From Planctomycetota bacterium (GTDB lineage Bacteria; Planctomycetota; Uabimicrobiia; Uabimicrobiales; Uabimicrobiaceae): DNA of 64,000 nt. The stretch is from assembly GCA_029260735.1 (NCBI GenBank), contig JAJDCR010000069.1, positions 1-64,000 of the forward strand, read 5' to 3'. The position numbers and the translations under genes are program-made. This document shows, piece after piece, positions 20,297 to 28,603 of this stretch. Below the pieces are notes generated by a model, which made no database searches, was not told the origin of the DNA, and was given only the letters and a program-made list of their open reading frames with translations. How positions within the stretch are numbered: the first letter of the stretch is position 1; each line of letters begins with the position of its first letter.

Positions 20297-21364
20297 ATGC
20301 CCACTGCTTTAATTACTGGCTCAACTGGCTTAATAGGAGCTGAAGCTGTTCGTTTTTTTGGCCGAAAAGGACATAAAGTCGTTGGAATCGACAACGATAT
20401 GAGACAATTCTTTTTTGGCCCTGAAGCCTCTACTCGTTGGAGCTTAGAAAAATTAAAGGAAGAAGTAAAAGAATATCACCACCGAGATATAGATATACGA
20501 GATGAAAGCAGCTTAGAAAGAGTTTTTCAGGACTACCAATCCGAAATTGATGTTATCATTCATACAGCAGCTCAACCTTCTCACGATTGGGCAGCAAAAG
20601 AACCTAAGATTGACTTTACAGTAAATGCCAATGGAACTCTCAACCTCTTAGAACAAATGCGTAAATTTTGCCCAAAAGCTTGTTTTATTTTTACCTCTAC
20701 AAACAAAGTTTACGGGGACACTCCGAACTTTCTTCCTCTCATAGAAAAAGAAACTAGGTGGGAAATTGATGAGGCACACCCTTACTTTGCTCATGGAATC
20801 GATGAAAAGATGTCCATAGATCATTCTATGCACTCCCTTTTCGGGGTTTCCAAAACAGCCGCTGACTTGCTAGTTCAAGAGTATGGACGTTATTTTGGCC
20901 TAAACACGGCTTGCTTTCGAGGAGGCTGCTTAACGGGCCCCAACCACTCAGGAGCGCCGTTGCATGGTTTTTTAGCTTATCTCATGAAATGCGCTCTAAC
21001 TCATACTCCATATACAGTACATGGCTACAAAGGTAAGCAAGTTCGAGACAATATTCATGCTTTTGATTTGGTCAATATGTTTTGGCATTTTTATCAAAAA
21101 CCTCGCAGTGGTGTTGTTTATAATGCTGGAGGAAGTCGCCACAGCAATTGTTCGATGAAAGAAGCTATTGAACTATGCGAAAGTATCAGTGGAAACAAAA
21201 TGAAGTATGAGTACTCTTCTCAAAACCGCCAAGGAGATCATATTTGGTGGATCAGTGATGTCCGAAAATTCCAAGAAGACTACCCAGAATGGAAATTTAC
21301 TTATGATCTTCCCCGCATTGTCGAAGAGATTTATGGCGGACTTAAGCAGCGAGCCTTGCCCTAG
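20297..21364 (+). CDS. NAD-dependent sugar-nucleotide epimerase (CDP-paratose epimerase-like)
   Basis: 355 residues of the extended short-chain dehydrogenase family. The NAD-binding motif is GSTGLIG (8-14). A Thr-rich segment ([11 protein letters not shown]) matches the catalytic Ser/Thr region, and the Lys lies in [10 protein letters not shown], where Phe stands at the usual Tyr position, as in part of this subgroup as I recall it. [19 protein letters not shown] and [11 protein letters not shown] fit the Tyv/RfbE-like epimerase group. Probably makes a sugar nucleotide for surface polysaccharide; no glycosyltransferases lie beside it. Confidence 0.85.
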   Translation: MPTALITGSTGLIGAEAVRFFGRKGHKVVGIDNDMRQFFFGPEASTRWSLEKLKEEVKEYHHRDIDIRDESSLERVFQDYQSEIDVIIHTAAQPSHDWAAKEPKIDFTVNANGTLNLLEQMRKFCPKACFIFTSTNKVYGDTPNFLPLIEKETRWEIDEAHPYFAHGIDEKMSIDHSMHSLFGVSKTAADLLVQEYGRYFGLNTACFRGGCLTGPNHSGAPLHGFLAYLMKCALTHTPYTVHGYKGKQVRDNIHAFDLVNMFWHFYQKPRSGVVYNAGGSRHSNCSMKEAIELCESISGNKMKYEYSSQNRQGDHIWWISDVRKFQEDYPEWKFTYDLPRIVEEIYGGLKQRALP

Positions 21365-21458
21365 GAAAACGAAAAAGACTTTGTAATTTGTTAAGCTAAC
21401 TGTTACTATAAAGAGCTAAACAAACACCTATCATTTTTAAACGAGAAAACTTAAGTAT

Positions 21459-22790
21459 ATGAAAACAGTGGTCGTTTTAGGAGCTGGAATGGTTGTCGCT
21501 CCTATGGCAAAATATCTTCTTGAGTCATCTGATATTAAGGTGATTTTTTTAGATAAAGATATCGAAAAAGCAAAAAGAATAACCGCACCCTATCCTCATG
21601 CGCAAGTGCATAAGGTCGATATTAGTGATAATGACACAGTAGCAAACTTTGTGGCTGTATCTGACGTAGTCGTCAGCTTACTTCCCTATACTTTCCATCC
21701 TAGAGTAGCAAAAATTTGCTTAGCTCATGGAAAATCGATGGTAACAACGTCCTATGTAAGTCCAGAAATGCAAGATTTACATGAAGAAGCGATCGAAAAA
21801 GGCATTCTTTTATTAAATGAAATGGGTTTAGACCCCGGACTGGACCACATATCCGCGATGAATATCATTGATCGAGCCAAAGAAACCGGAGGAAAAATAG
21901 AAAAGTTTTCTTCTTTTTGCGGAGGGCTTCCTGCGCCTGAAGCCAACAACAATCCTTGGGGCTACAAGTTTTCTTGGAATCCATTGGGAGTTTTGCTGGC
22001 CGGTGAAAACGGAGCTCATTACCTTAATGAAGGAAAAGAAATTGAGATATCAGGAGAAGATCTTTTTTCTCATCATTGGCCTTTGTCCGTAGACAATTTA
22101 TCGTTAGAAGCCTATCCTAACCGAGATTCTTTTCCTTACCGAGATCTCTATGGAATAGAGGAAAGCTCTACTGTTTTACGAGGAACTTTACGCTACCCTG
22201 GTTGGTGCCAAACAATGCAGGGAGTAAAAAAACTAGGTTTAACCTCAAAGAATCCCCTAGAGTCCCTTTCTGGTCAAAGCTACGAAACAATTATGCGAAG
22301 AATTTTACAGGTAAGTGACGAAAAAAATTTACAAGAAGAGATTCGATCTCGATTAGATCCTTCTCGGCAAGAAATTGTTTTATCCAGGTTGGAGTGGCTA
22401 GATATCTTTTCTCAAGATATCTTTACTGAAAATGCCTCTTGTCCCATTGAGTTTTTCTCTCATGTTCTTTTAGGTAAAATGCAATACCAAAGCAATGAGC
22501 GTGACATGATTGTTCTGCAACACGAATTCCAAGTGCAATATCCTGAATCAAAATATCATATTACTTCAACTCTCAAGCACTTTGGAAATCCTGGCGGAGA
22601 TTCCGCTATGGCGCAAACCGTTTCGATCCCGGCAGCAATTGCTGTCAAATTGATTCTGGAGGGAAAAATTTCCTTAACCGGAGTTTGTCGTCCTCTTCAT
22701 AAAGAGATATATCATCCAGTTTTAAAAGAGATTGAAAAATTTGGTATTGTTTTTATTGAAACAGAAGAAGAAATTAAAAGGGCAATGTAG
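21459..22790 (+). CDS. Saccharopine dehydrogenase family protein (LYS9-like)
   Basis: 443 residues. N-terminal Rossmann domain with GAGMVVAPMAKYL (8-20) and SLLPYTFHP. The central domain has NEMGLDPGLDHISAM and SFCGGLPAPEANNNPWGYKFSWNP-type sequence, hallmarks of saccharopine reductase; I see the full set of conserved blocks up to FGNPGGDSAMAQTVSIPAAIA. It catalyses an NAD(P)-linked step linking lysine or a related amine with 2-oxoglutarate and aminoadipate semialdehyde. It is the only lysine-catabolism-type gene in the window. The weak RBS gives no better start than ATG 21459. Confidence 0.88.
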   Translation: MKTVVVLGAGMVVAPMAKYLLESSDIKVIFLDKDIEKAKRITAPYPHAQVHKVDISDNDTVANFVAVSDVVVSLLPYTFHPRVAKICLAHGKSMVTTSYVSPEMQDLHEEAIEKGILLLNEMGLDPGLDHISAMNIIDRAKETGGKIEKFSSFCGGLPAPEANNNPWGYKFSWNPLGVLLAGENGAHYLNEGKEIEISGEDLFSHHWPLSVDNLSLEAYPNRDSFPYRDLYGIEESSTVLRGTLRYPGWCQTMQGVKKLGLTSKNPLESLSGQSYETIMRRILQVSDEKNLQEEIRSRLDPSRQEIVLSRLEWLDIFSQDIFTENASCPIEFFSHVLLGKMQYQSNERDMIVLQHEFQVQYPESKYHITSTLKHFGNPGGDSAMAQTVSIPAAIAVKLILEGKISLTGVCRPLHKEIYHPVLKEIEKFGIVFIETEEEIKRAM

Positions 22791-22792
22791 GT

Positions 22793-22863
22793 ACTGGGTT
22801 GAAAAAAGGCAACCAGTAAAGAATTTTTTTTTCGAAAAAGAAACTCTTTGCAAATCTATTCTT
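22793..22863 (+). promoter_or_regulatory. Conserved leader of secreted paralogue 1
   Basis: GGGTTG, a short A-rich loop and GGCAACCAGT form a small hairpin. About 40 bp on is CAAATCTATTCTT, directly before the ATG with no Shine-Dalgarno. The same layout precedes the second paralogue at 23914-23990. Confidence 0.5.
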
Positions 22864-23757
22864 ATGAATAAATTAACTTCTATTTTATTGGTTTTATTTG
22901 TCGCCGTTAGCGTTGTTGCTCAAGATACGGAAAGCTTGAAAAAACGACACGAGGAAATTTTACAAGACCAAGGTGACATTAACTTTATGACCGGAGTTCA
23001 CTACTTTGGTGCTTCTGACAATGTGCCCGTTTCCATTTTTGCAACAGACACCGAAAAATGTATTTATGGAAAGCTAGAGGGAAGCGAATTCTACCGAACT
23101 ATTTCTGCTTCGGAAAAAGCGACTAGCTTAACTCTATTTTTTAGCGACCGCATCATCAAAGATGGGGTAGTTAAAAGAGCTGACTATGAAATTTGCTTTC
23201 AAACCGGAGAACGTCTTCACGGTTACCATGTTATCGTTGATGAAGATCGCTCTGATCTTGTTGCAAGTAGAGCTAACTGGATGAAGTTGATTGGTTGTGT
23301 TCTTAAACATGCTCCTCAACTTTACAACCAAGTAAAAACTTGCATCAAAAGCAAAAAATTCATGCAGTGCCTAAAAATCGTTGGTCCTGGTATCAAGGTT
23401 TACCAATGCATGAAAGGCCAAGGCGTTGATGCCGCTATCGCTACTGTTGATAGCAGCAGCAATTCTGAAGTATCTACTCAGCAAGTGATTTACCGCACCA
23501 TCGCTTTTTCTTGGAGCTGGGGCTACAGCACGGGCTTTAGAGCTAACCCTATTTATAAGGAAATGCCGAACCAAATCGTTGGTTTTGATTCCGTTAAAAT
23601 AAATAGTGCTTCAAACGCTTGGGGAGTTCGAGTAGGAGCAACTCCAAGTGGCAATAACATTGCCAAAATATGGCTAGAGAAAGCTTCTTATATGGCTTAC
23701 CCTCGCTTTTGGTCTTCCAGAGTCTCTGGTTCCATTCGCTGCGTTATGCAAAAGTAA
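22864..23757 (+). CDS. Secreted protein, tandem paralogue 1
   Basis: Start chosen at ATG 22864, which begins a clear signal peptide (MNKLTSILLVLFVAVSVVAQ); the frame is open further upstream through the end of the saccharopine gene. About 297 residues. The mature protein has a beta-rich first half (LTLFFSDRIIKDGV, YEICFQTGERLHGYHVIVDE) and a Cys-bearing helical middle (GCVLKHAPQLYNQVKTC, FMQCLKIVGPGIKVYQC), ending in RCVMQK. The Cys residues are probably disulfide-bonded. The neighbour at 23991 is a close paralogue. No family recognised. A perfect hairpin terminator follows. Confidence 0.75.
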   Translation: MNKLTSILLVLFVAVSVVAQDTESLKKRHEEILQDQGDINFMTGVHYFGASDNVPVSIFATDTEKCIYGKLEGSEFYRTISASEKATSLTLFFSDRIIKDGVVKRADYEICFQTGERLHGYHVIVDEDRSDLVASRANWMKLIGCVLKHAPQLYNQVKTCIKSKKFMQCLKIVGPGIKVYQCMKGQGVDAAIATVDSSSNSEVSTQQVIYRTIAFSWSWGYSTGFRANPIYKEMPNQIVGFDSVKINSASNAWGVRVGATPSGNNIAKIWLEKASYMAYPRFWSSRVSGSIRCVMQK

Positions 23758-23768
23758 TAAGCCTCAAG

Positions 23769-23812
23769 AAAAAAAAGTAAGCTTACTTTAGCCAGTAAGC
23801 TTACTTTTTTAA
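23769..23812 (+). terminator. Rho-independent terminator after paralogue 1
   Basis: AAAAAAGTAAGCTTACT, then TTAGCC, then AGTAAGCTTACTTTTTT: an uninterrupted stem followed by a T-tract. Confidence 0.9.
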
Positions 23813-23913
23813 CAACTTCATTTTTTCCTTCATTAAGACCTAGCTCTAGCAACTAAATCAAATTATTAAAGTATTCACATACTCATTTTCTTGAGCTAGA
23901 AAATCTAATTCTT

Positions 23914-23990
23914 GGGTTGTTGAAAGGCAACCAGTGAAGGACTTCTTCTTCTTTTTCTTCTTGAAAAAAGTACTTCACAAATCTATTCCT
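23914..23990 (+). promoter_or_regulatory. Conserved leader of secreted paralogue 2
   Basis: GGTTGTTGAAAGGCAACCAGT hairpin and CACAAATCTATTCCT before ATG 23991, matching the leader of paralogue 1. A GTG at 23934 with AAAGG upstream is an alternative start, but would put about 19 residues before the signal peptide. Confidence 0.5.
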
Positions 23991-24914
23991 ATGAGTAAAT
24001 GGATTTCCATTTTTTTGATTTTACTTGTTACAGCGAATGTTGGTGCTCAAGACATGGAAAGCTTGAAAGACCGACATGAAGAGCTGTTGCAAGATCAAGG
24101 TGATATTAACTTTCTAACTGGAGCACACTACTTTGGAGTATCAGATAATGTGCCCGTGTCTGTTTTTGTAACGGAAACCGAAAAATGCATTTACGGGCAG
24201 GCTGAGGGAAATGAGTTCTATCGAACAATTTCTGCTTCTAAAAAAGCAACCAGCTTAACCTTATTTTTTTCTGACCGGATTATAGAAAATGGAGTGGTAA
24301 AAAAAGCGGAATATGAAATCTGCTTTCAGACGGGTGAACGTCTTCATGGCTACCACGTTATCGTTGATGAAGATAACTCTGACCTTGTTGCTGATAGAGC
24401 TAACTGGATGAAGCTAGTTGGTTGTGTTCTTAAACACGCACCTCAGCTTTACAAGCAAGTAAAAACATGTCTCAAAAGCAAAAACTTTATGCAGTGCTTA
24501 AAAATAGTTGGCCCAGGAATTAAGGTTTATCAATGTATGAAAGGCAAAGGAGTGGATGCTATAACAACACTCGAACCTGCCATCGCAACTTTCAAACCTG
24601 CGACAACACTTGAGACAAATTCAGAGGCATCTACTTTACAACTTAGCTACCAGACTATCACTTTTCACTGGCACTGGAATTACGATACAGGACTAAGAGC
24701 GGATTCCATCTATAAAGAAATGCCAAATCAAATCCTTGGCTTTGATAATATTCGAGTCATTCTCCAAGAAAACGCCTGGGGGCTTAAAATAGAAACCTCC
24801 ACTGTGGGAAGTAATGTCGCAAAAATTTCTTTATCAAAAGTTTCTTTTGCTCTTGTTCCTCGTTTTTGGGGTTCCAATATTACAGGTACAGTTCGTTGCA
24901 TTATGCAAAAATAA
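23991..24914 (+). CDS. Secreted protein, tandem paralogue 2
   Basis: About 307 residues from ATG 23991; signal peptide MSKWISIFLILLVTANVGAQ. It aligns along its whole length with the upstream gene, sharing GDINF, the YEICFQTGERLHGYHVIVDE block, the four-Cys helical middle and the MQK end. It differs mainly by an insert of about 10 residues (Thr/Pro-rich, near 195-210). A recent tandem duplication is the simplest origin. A second hairpin follows, so each copy has its own leader and transcript end. Function unknown. Confidence 0.75.
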   Translation: MSKWISIFLILLVTANVGAQDMESLKDRHEELLQDQGDINFLTGAHYFGVSDNVPVSVFVTETEKCIYGQAEGNEFYRTISASKKATSLTLFFSDRIIENGVVKKAEYEICFQTGERLHGYHVIVDEDNSDLVADRANWMKLVGCVLKHAPQLYKQVKTCLKSKNFMQCLKIVGPGIKVYQCMKGKGVDAITTLEPAIATFKPATTLETNSEASTLQLSYQTITFHWHWNYDTGLRADSIYKEMPNQILGFDNIRVILQENAWGLKIETSTVGSNVAKISLSKVSFALVPRFWGSNITGTVRCIMQK

Positions 24915-24946
24915 AAGTACCTTACTTATAGTCTAGATGCGCTTTT

Positions 24947-24982
24947 AAAGCAATGTTTTCTCTTCGGATAAAACATTGCTTT
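24947..24982 (+). terminator. Hairpin after paralogue 2
   Basis: AAAGCAATGTTTT pairs with AAAACATTGCTTT (13 bp) around a loop containing TTCG. The T-tract is short, but position and stem fit a terminator. Confidence 0.7.
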
Positions 24983-25104
24983 AACCTCTCAAGTTCCTTC
25001 CCACCTTTTCTACCTAAAAACATAATTTTCTGGAAGAAAAACCCAAAAATTTTCGTTTAGGTAGAGATTACTCAACAACTTTGCTTCACTATCAGGAAGT
25101 CTCT

Positions 25105-26187
25105 ATGCTTCGTTGTGCCAGATGTCAAAAACAAATCAATGGATCTTATGTTAATGCTTTAAGAAAAACTTGGCATCGAGAATGCTTTCGTTGCGAAGGG
25201 TGTGGACGTAATATAAAAGAAAGCTCATTTTCTCAAAAAGACGGAAAAGTCTATCACCGAGAATGCTACCAAAAGATGTTTTCTCCCCGTTGTGCCAAGT
25301 GTGAGCGAGTAATTATTGGCGCATACACAAATGCCTTAGGCAAAAACTGGCACCCTGAACATTTCACTTGTACTGTTTGCCATACTCCCTTGGGGAAAAG
25401 CTTCTGCGAAAATAAAGGCAAGGCATACTGCGAAAAAGACTATAAAAAACTCTTTGCCCTTCGTTGTTCTATCTGTCAAAAAACTCTTCCTGATAAGTTT
25501 ATTGTTAATGCCTGGGGAGAACGTTTTTGTCCCCAACACAAGAAAGAGCATAAAGAGTGCTTCAGTTGTGGTCGTTTAATTTGTATGCCTCTAACCAAAG
25601 GAGGAGTCCGCTATCCAGATGGTTACAGCATCTGTCAAATTTGCAACAGTAAAGCAATTATTGATCCTAAGCGTGGCCTTCAAGTTCTCCGCCAAGTTCA
25701 AAGCACTCTAATAAGCGCTGGACTTCCTTTAAGAAGGCAAGAGATTTCCTTACGCCTATCAAGTCTTAAAGAGCTGAAAAAAATATCCAAGAGTTACAGC
25801 GATCAACCTGCTGGAATGATCCGAACCCAAACAAAAGAAGTGGCTGGGAAAATCATTCAACGAGAAATCCAAGAAATTTTAGTTCTCATAGGACTACCTC
25901 TCACTCATTTTTCTGCCGTTATGGCCCATGAAATAGGCCATGCTCATCTCTTCATTCATGGATTCCCCCCCCTTTCCCCCATAATAGAAGAAGGCTTTGC
26001 TGAACTCTGCGCCTACCTTTGGTTGCGTAAAACCAACACCAAAATAGCCCGCTACCATATCTCTTGCATGGAAAAGAACTCTCACCATATCTATGGAAAA
26101 GGCTTTCAATTAGCGCTAGCTTCTTCCCGGAAAAATACTCTCAGAGAGATGCTTTTACACTTACGTAAAACGCAGCAGTTCCCTTAG
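25105..26187 (+). CDS. LIM-domain DA1-like metallopeptidase
   Basis: Starts at ATG 25105 with AGGAAG upstream; an in-frame TTG at 25081 is less likely. 360 residues. Two LIM double zinc fingers (about 4-58 and 63-120; CARCQK...HRECFRCEGCG, CAKCER...HPEHFTCTVC) and a third partial Cys-rich unit (about 122-180) are followed by a domain with HEIGHAH (His275-Glu276...His279) and a downstream EEGFAELCAYLWL. This is the layout of plant DA1, a peptidase that cuts growth regulators, whose DA1-like domain also has the zinc motif and an EEG segment. All catalytic His/Glu residues are present. No signal peptide, so cytoplasmic. The LIM part probably positions protein substrates. Confidence 0.85.
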   Translation: MLRCARCQKQINGSYVNALRKTWHRECFRCEGCGRNIKESSFSQKDGKVYHRECYQKMFSPRCAKCERVIIGAYTNALGKNWHPEHFTCTVCHTPLGKSFCENKGKAYCEKDYKKLFALRCSICQKTLPDKFIVNAWGERFCPQHKKEHKECFSCGRLICMPLTKGGVRYPDGYSICQICNSKAIIDPKRGLQVLRQVQSTLISAGLPLRRQEISLRLSSLKELKKISKSYSDQPAGMIRTQTKEVAGKIIQREIQEILVLIGLPLTHFSAVMAHEIGHAHLFIHGFPPLSPIIEEGFAELCAYLWLRKTNTKIARYHISCMEKNSHHIYGKGFQLALASSRKNTLREMLLHLRKTQQFP

Positions 26188-26205
26188 ATTATTCTGATGA
26201 AGGAG

Positions 26206-26254
26206 AAGAAAAAATAAAAAAACTCAGGGATGGCTAAACACATCCCTGAGTTTC
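26206..26254 (-). terminator. Rho-independent terminator of the HtrA gene
   Basis: On the minus strand AAACTCAGGGATG and CATCCCTGAGTTT form a 13-bp stem, followed by a run of T interrupted by one A. It lies between two convergent genes; the T-run is on the HtrA side. Confidence 0.88.
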
Positions 26255-26278
26255 AAGAAGAAAGAAAGATCTTGAAGA

Positions 26279-27751
26279 TTACTTTTTCAAGATGACGTAG
26301 CGGACTCTTCCTTTTGTTAGAACTTTGAAGAGGAATGCTTCTTTATCCTTGTCTTCACTCATTTCTTTTTTTATATCATCCAAGCCTTGGATAGGCTTAT
26401 GGTTAATAGCAAGAATAATGTCACCCTCTTGGAGTAGAGCTTGGGCGGCAAGACTTTCTGGTTTTATAGAAGATATGACAACGCCCAAATCACGATCGAT
26501 ATTGTATTTTTCTGCCAGTTGAGGAGTTAACTCTTGCAGGTTCAAACCCCATTCATTAAAGGTTTCCTCTTCATTAGTATTCGTAGACAATCTCCCCCAG
26601 GCAGCTTGAGATAGATCACCAATTTGGACATAAAACGTTTGATATTTTCCATCTCGAAAAACAACTATAGCAGTTTTAACTCCTACACTTGTTCCTGCAA
26701 CTAGGTTTCGCAAGGTGTTTACACTATCAACCGGTTTACCATTGAAGGAAACAATAATATCTCCAGAGCGAAGACCAGCTTTATAAGCAGGACCTTCTTT
26801 TGATAAATCTTCGACCAAGGCACCTTGGTTTTTAGGGAAATTAAATGCTTCTGCTAACTCAGGAGAAACTTCTCGAATCTGAACACCTAGCCATCCTCGT
26901 TGAACAGTTCCTGTATCAATTAACTGCTGCATAATCTTATTAGCCATGTTAACCGGGATAGAAAAACCTATTCCTTGGTAACCTCCGCTTTTACTTAAAA
27001 TGGCAGTGTTAACTCCAACGATCTCTCCCCGAAGATTAATTAATGGTCCTCCTGAATTACCTGGATTTATGGCGGCATCTGTTTGAATAAAATCTTCATA
27101 GTCAACAATGCCGACATTAGCTCGTCCCTTAGCACTAATAATCCCGGAGGTTACTGTTTGAGACAAGCCAAAAGGATTCCCAATAGCTAAAACCCACTCT
27201 CCCACTTTCAGTTGGTCAGAGTCTCCCAAAGAAACGTAAGGAAAATCAGATCCCTCTATTTTAAGAACAGCCAGATCTGTTTTGGGGTCCGTTCCAATAA
27301 CTTTCCCCTTAAATGTTCTTTTGTCTTTTAAGGTGACTGTGATTTCACTAGCTTCCTGAACAACATGGTTATTACTTAAAATATAGCCACCGGCACTGAC
27401 AATAACTCCCGATCCCATTCCTTCTTGTTTATATTTTTTTTGCGGAGAATCTTTTTTCCGCAAATGAGGAGATCTACGCTCAAAAGGACTATGGGGGAAA
27501 AAATCACGGAAAAAATCATCAAAAATATCTGGGTGTCCTATCGAAGGAGCTTGGATTTCTTTTGTTACTTGAATATGCACAACTGCAGGTGTAACACGCT
27601 CAGCGATATCAACAAAAGTATTGGACAGAGTCAGATAAGGATTTGTTTTAGAGCTAACATTATCTGCCTCTACCGTTTTATCTATTGCAAATACGAGGGA
27701 GAAAATAACTAAAAGTAAAAATCCATAAAAGGGTACTTTTTGTCCATGCAT
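26279..27751 (-). CDS. HtrA/DegP-family periplasmic serine protease
   Basis: 490 residues. An N-terminal signal or anchor (FLLLVIFSLVFA) leads to a trypsin-like domain with the triad His in LSNNHVVQ, Asp in TDLAVLKI and Ser in GNSGGPL. Two PDZ domains follow (about 285-375 and 395-485; GWLGVQI and DLGVVISSI). A charged insert HLRKKDSPQKKYKQEG precedes the protease core, at the LA-loop position. HtrA enzymes degrade or refold damaged envelope proteins. AGGAGA precedes ATG 27751. Confidence 0.93.
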   Translation of the reverse strand: MHGQKVPFYGFLLLVIFSLVFAIDKTVEADNVSSKTNPYLTLSNTFVDIAERVTPAVVHIQVTKEIQAPSIGHPDIFDDFFRDFFPHSPFERRSPHLRKKDSPQKKYKQEGMGSGVIVSAGGYILSNNHVVQEASEITVTLKDKRTFKGKVIGTDPKTDLAVLKIEGSDFPYVSLGDSDQLKVGEWVLAIGNPFGLSQTVTSGIISAKGRANVGIVDYEDFIQTDAAINPGNSGGPLINLRGEIVGVNTAILSKSGGYQGIGFSIPVNMANKIMQQLIDTGTVQRGWLGVQIREVSPELAEAFNFPKNQGALVEDLSKEGPAYKAGLRSGDIIVSFNGKPVDSVNTLRNLVAGTSVGVKTAIVVFRDGKYQTFYVQIGDLSQAAWGRLSTNTNEEETFNEWGLNLQELTPQLAEKYNIDRDLGVVISSIKPESLAAQALLQEGDIILAINHKPIQGLDDIKKEMSEDKDKEAFLFKVLTKGRVRYVILKK

Positions 27752-27990
27752 TCTTTTATCTCCTAATAGAAATAGGTTTATAAAATTGTGAATAAAGCAA
27801 GGTCGCTAGAAAAAACTAGCGCAAAAGAAGAATTTTGATACTCTCAAAATTTGATCCGTATAATAAATCTCAAAGCAAGAGATATACCAAAAACACTTTT
27901 TATTTAAAAAATAACTTATCTTGTTTTAGGTAATTGACTTATAGAATATTGTTTTTTTGTTCTGACTATTTTTCTTCCTAATTTAGTTTG
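27752..27990. other. AT-rich intergenic region
   Basis: No gene, hairpin or repeat that I can support between the ferredoxin and HtrA genes. Presumably holds the HtrA promoter. Confidence 0.5.
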
Positions 27991-28296
27991 TCAATTTGAC
28001 AAACTATTCTTAAAAAATAATTCATTTAGCTCAATATAACTGTGCCACTTTTCCGGGACATCCTCCTCCTCAAAAATAGCTCCCACAGGGCAAACTGGTT
28101 CACAAGCAGAGCAGCAGATACATTCTTCTGGATTAATAAATAACTGAGTGGTGGGCAAGCTTTGAGCGCGTTGCTCTGGAGAAAGTTCTTTTATTTTGGC
28201 CGTAGGTGTTGGGCCAACAATGCAGTCCACCGGACAAATATCTACACAAGCAGTATCACATGTTCCAAGACAAGGTTCTGTTATAACGTAGACCAT
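27991..28296 (-). CDS. Two-cluster ferredoxin
   Basis: 101 residues. The first cysteine set CLGTCDTACVDICPVDC and the second CICCSACEPVCP are arranged as in bacterial 7Fe/8Fe ferredoxins (FdxA-like), with an insertion of about 20 residues between them. Each cluster borrows its fourth Cys from the other motif, as usual in the family. Carries low-potential electrons in the cytoplasm. Partner unknown. AAGGAAAA precedes ATG 28296. Confidence 0.9.
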   Translation of the reverse strand: MVYVITEPCLGTCDTACVDICPVDCIVGPTPTAKIKELSPEQRAQSLPTTQLFINPEECICCSACEPVCPVGAIFEEEDVPEKWHSYIELNELFFKNSLSN

Positions 28297-28360
28297 TATT
28301 TTTTCCTTTCGAATTTGTTTTCTAAAATTTTTCTAAGTACTATGTTTGCTGAAAGATATG

Positions 28361-28410
28361 ATTACGTCAGGTTATCGAATACGTAGGAAACCCCGATAAC
28401 CTGACGTAAT
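28361..28410. promoter_or_regulatory. Perfect 17-bp-stem hairpin upstream of the ferredoxin gene
   Basis: ATTACGTCAGGTTATCG at 28361-28377 is exactly reverse-complemented at 28394-28410, with a 16-nt loop. It lies 65 bp upstream of the ferredoxin start, in the divergent region shared with the sigma-54 activator. It has no T-tract on either side, so it is more likely an operator pair, an RNA structure or a small mobile remnant than a terminator. Confidence 0.6.
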
Positions 28411-28539
28411 GATGTATAACTTATTTCAACAGTAATTTCTTTCTCTAAGCATCTATCATGCCAAAGTACTCATCTCTTTTATTCACAAGGATTTCCAATA
28501 AAAAGCTATCTTTTTCACCAAAAATAAAGTACAGTAAAA

Positions 28540-28574
28540 TACTGATATATCATTGTGGTACTGGTATATCAGTA
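28540..28574. promoter_or_regulatory. Palindromic operator candidate upstream of the sigma-54 activator
   Basis: TACTGATATA (28540-28549) and TATATCAGTA (28565-28574) form a perfect inverted repeat with a 15-bp gap, 30-64 bp before the regulator start. Possible autoregulatory site. Confidence 0.5.
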
Positions 28575-28603
28575 CATTTTCCACATCAAGATAGGTTAAA
28601 AAG

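Noticed and set aside
27752-27990. Small RNA or hidden gene upstream of HtrA
   Set aside because: No stable hairpin, no start with RBS and no repeat seen.
28555-28575. Sigma-54 promoter TGGTAC-N5-TATCA
   Set aside because: The -12 element lacks TTGC; the palindrome explains the sequence better.
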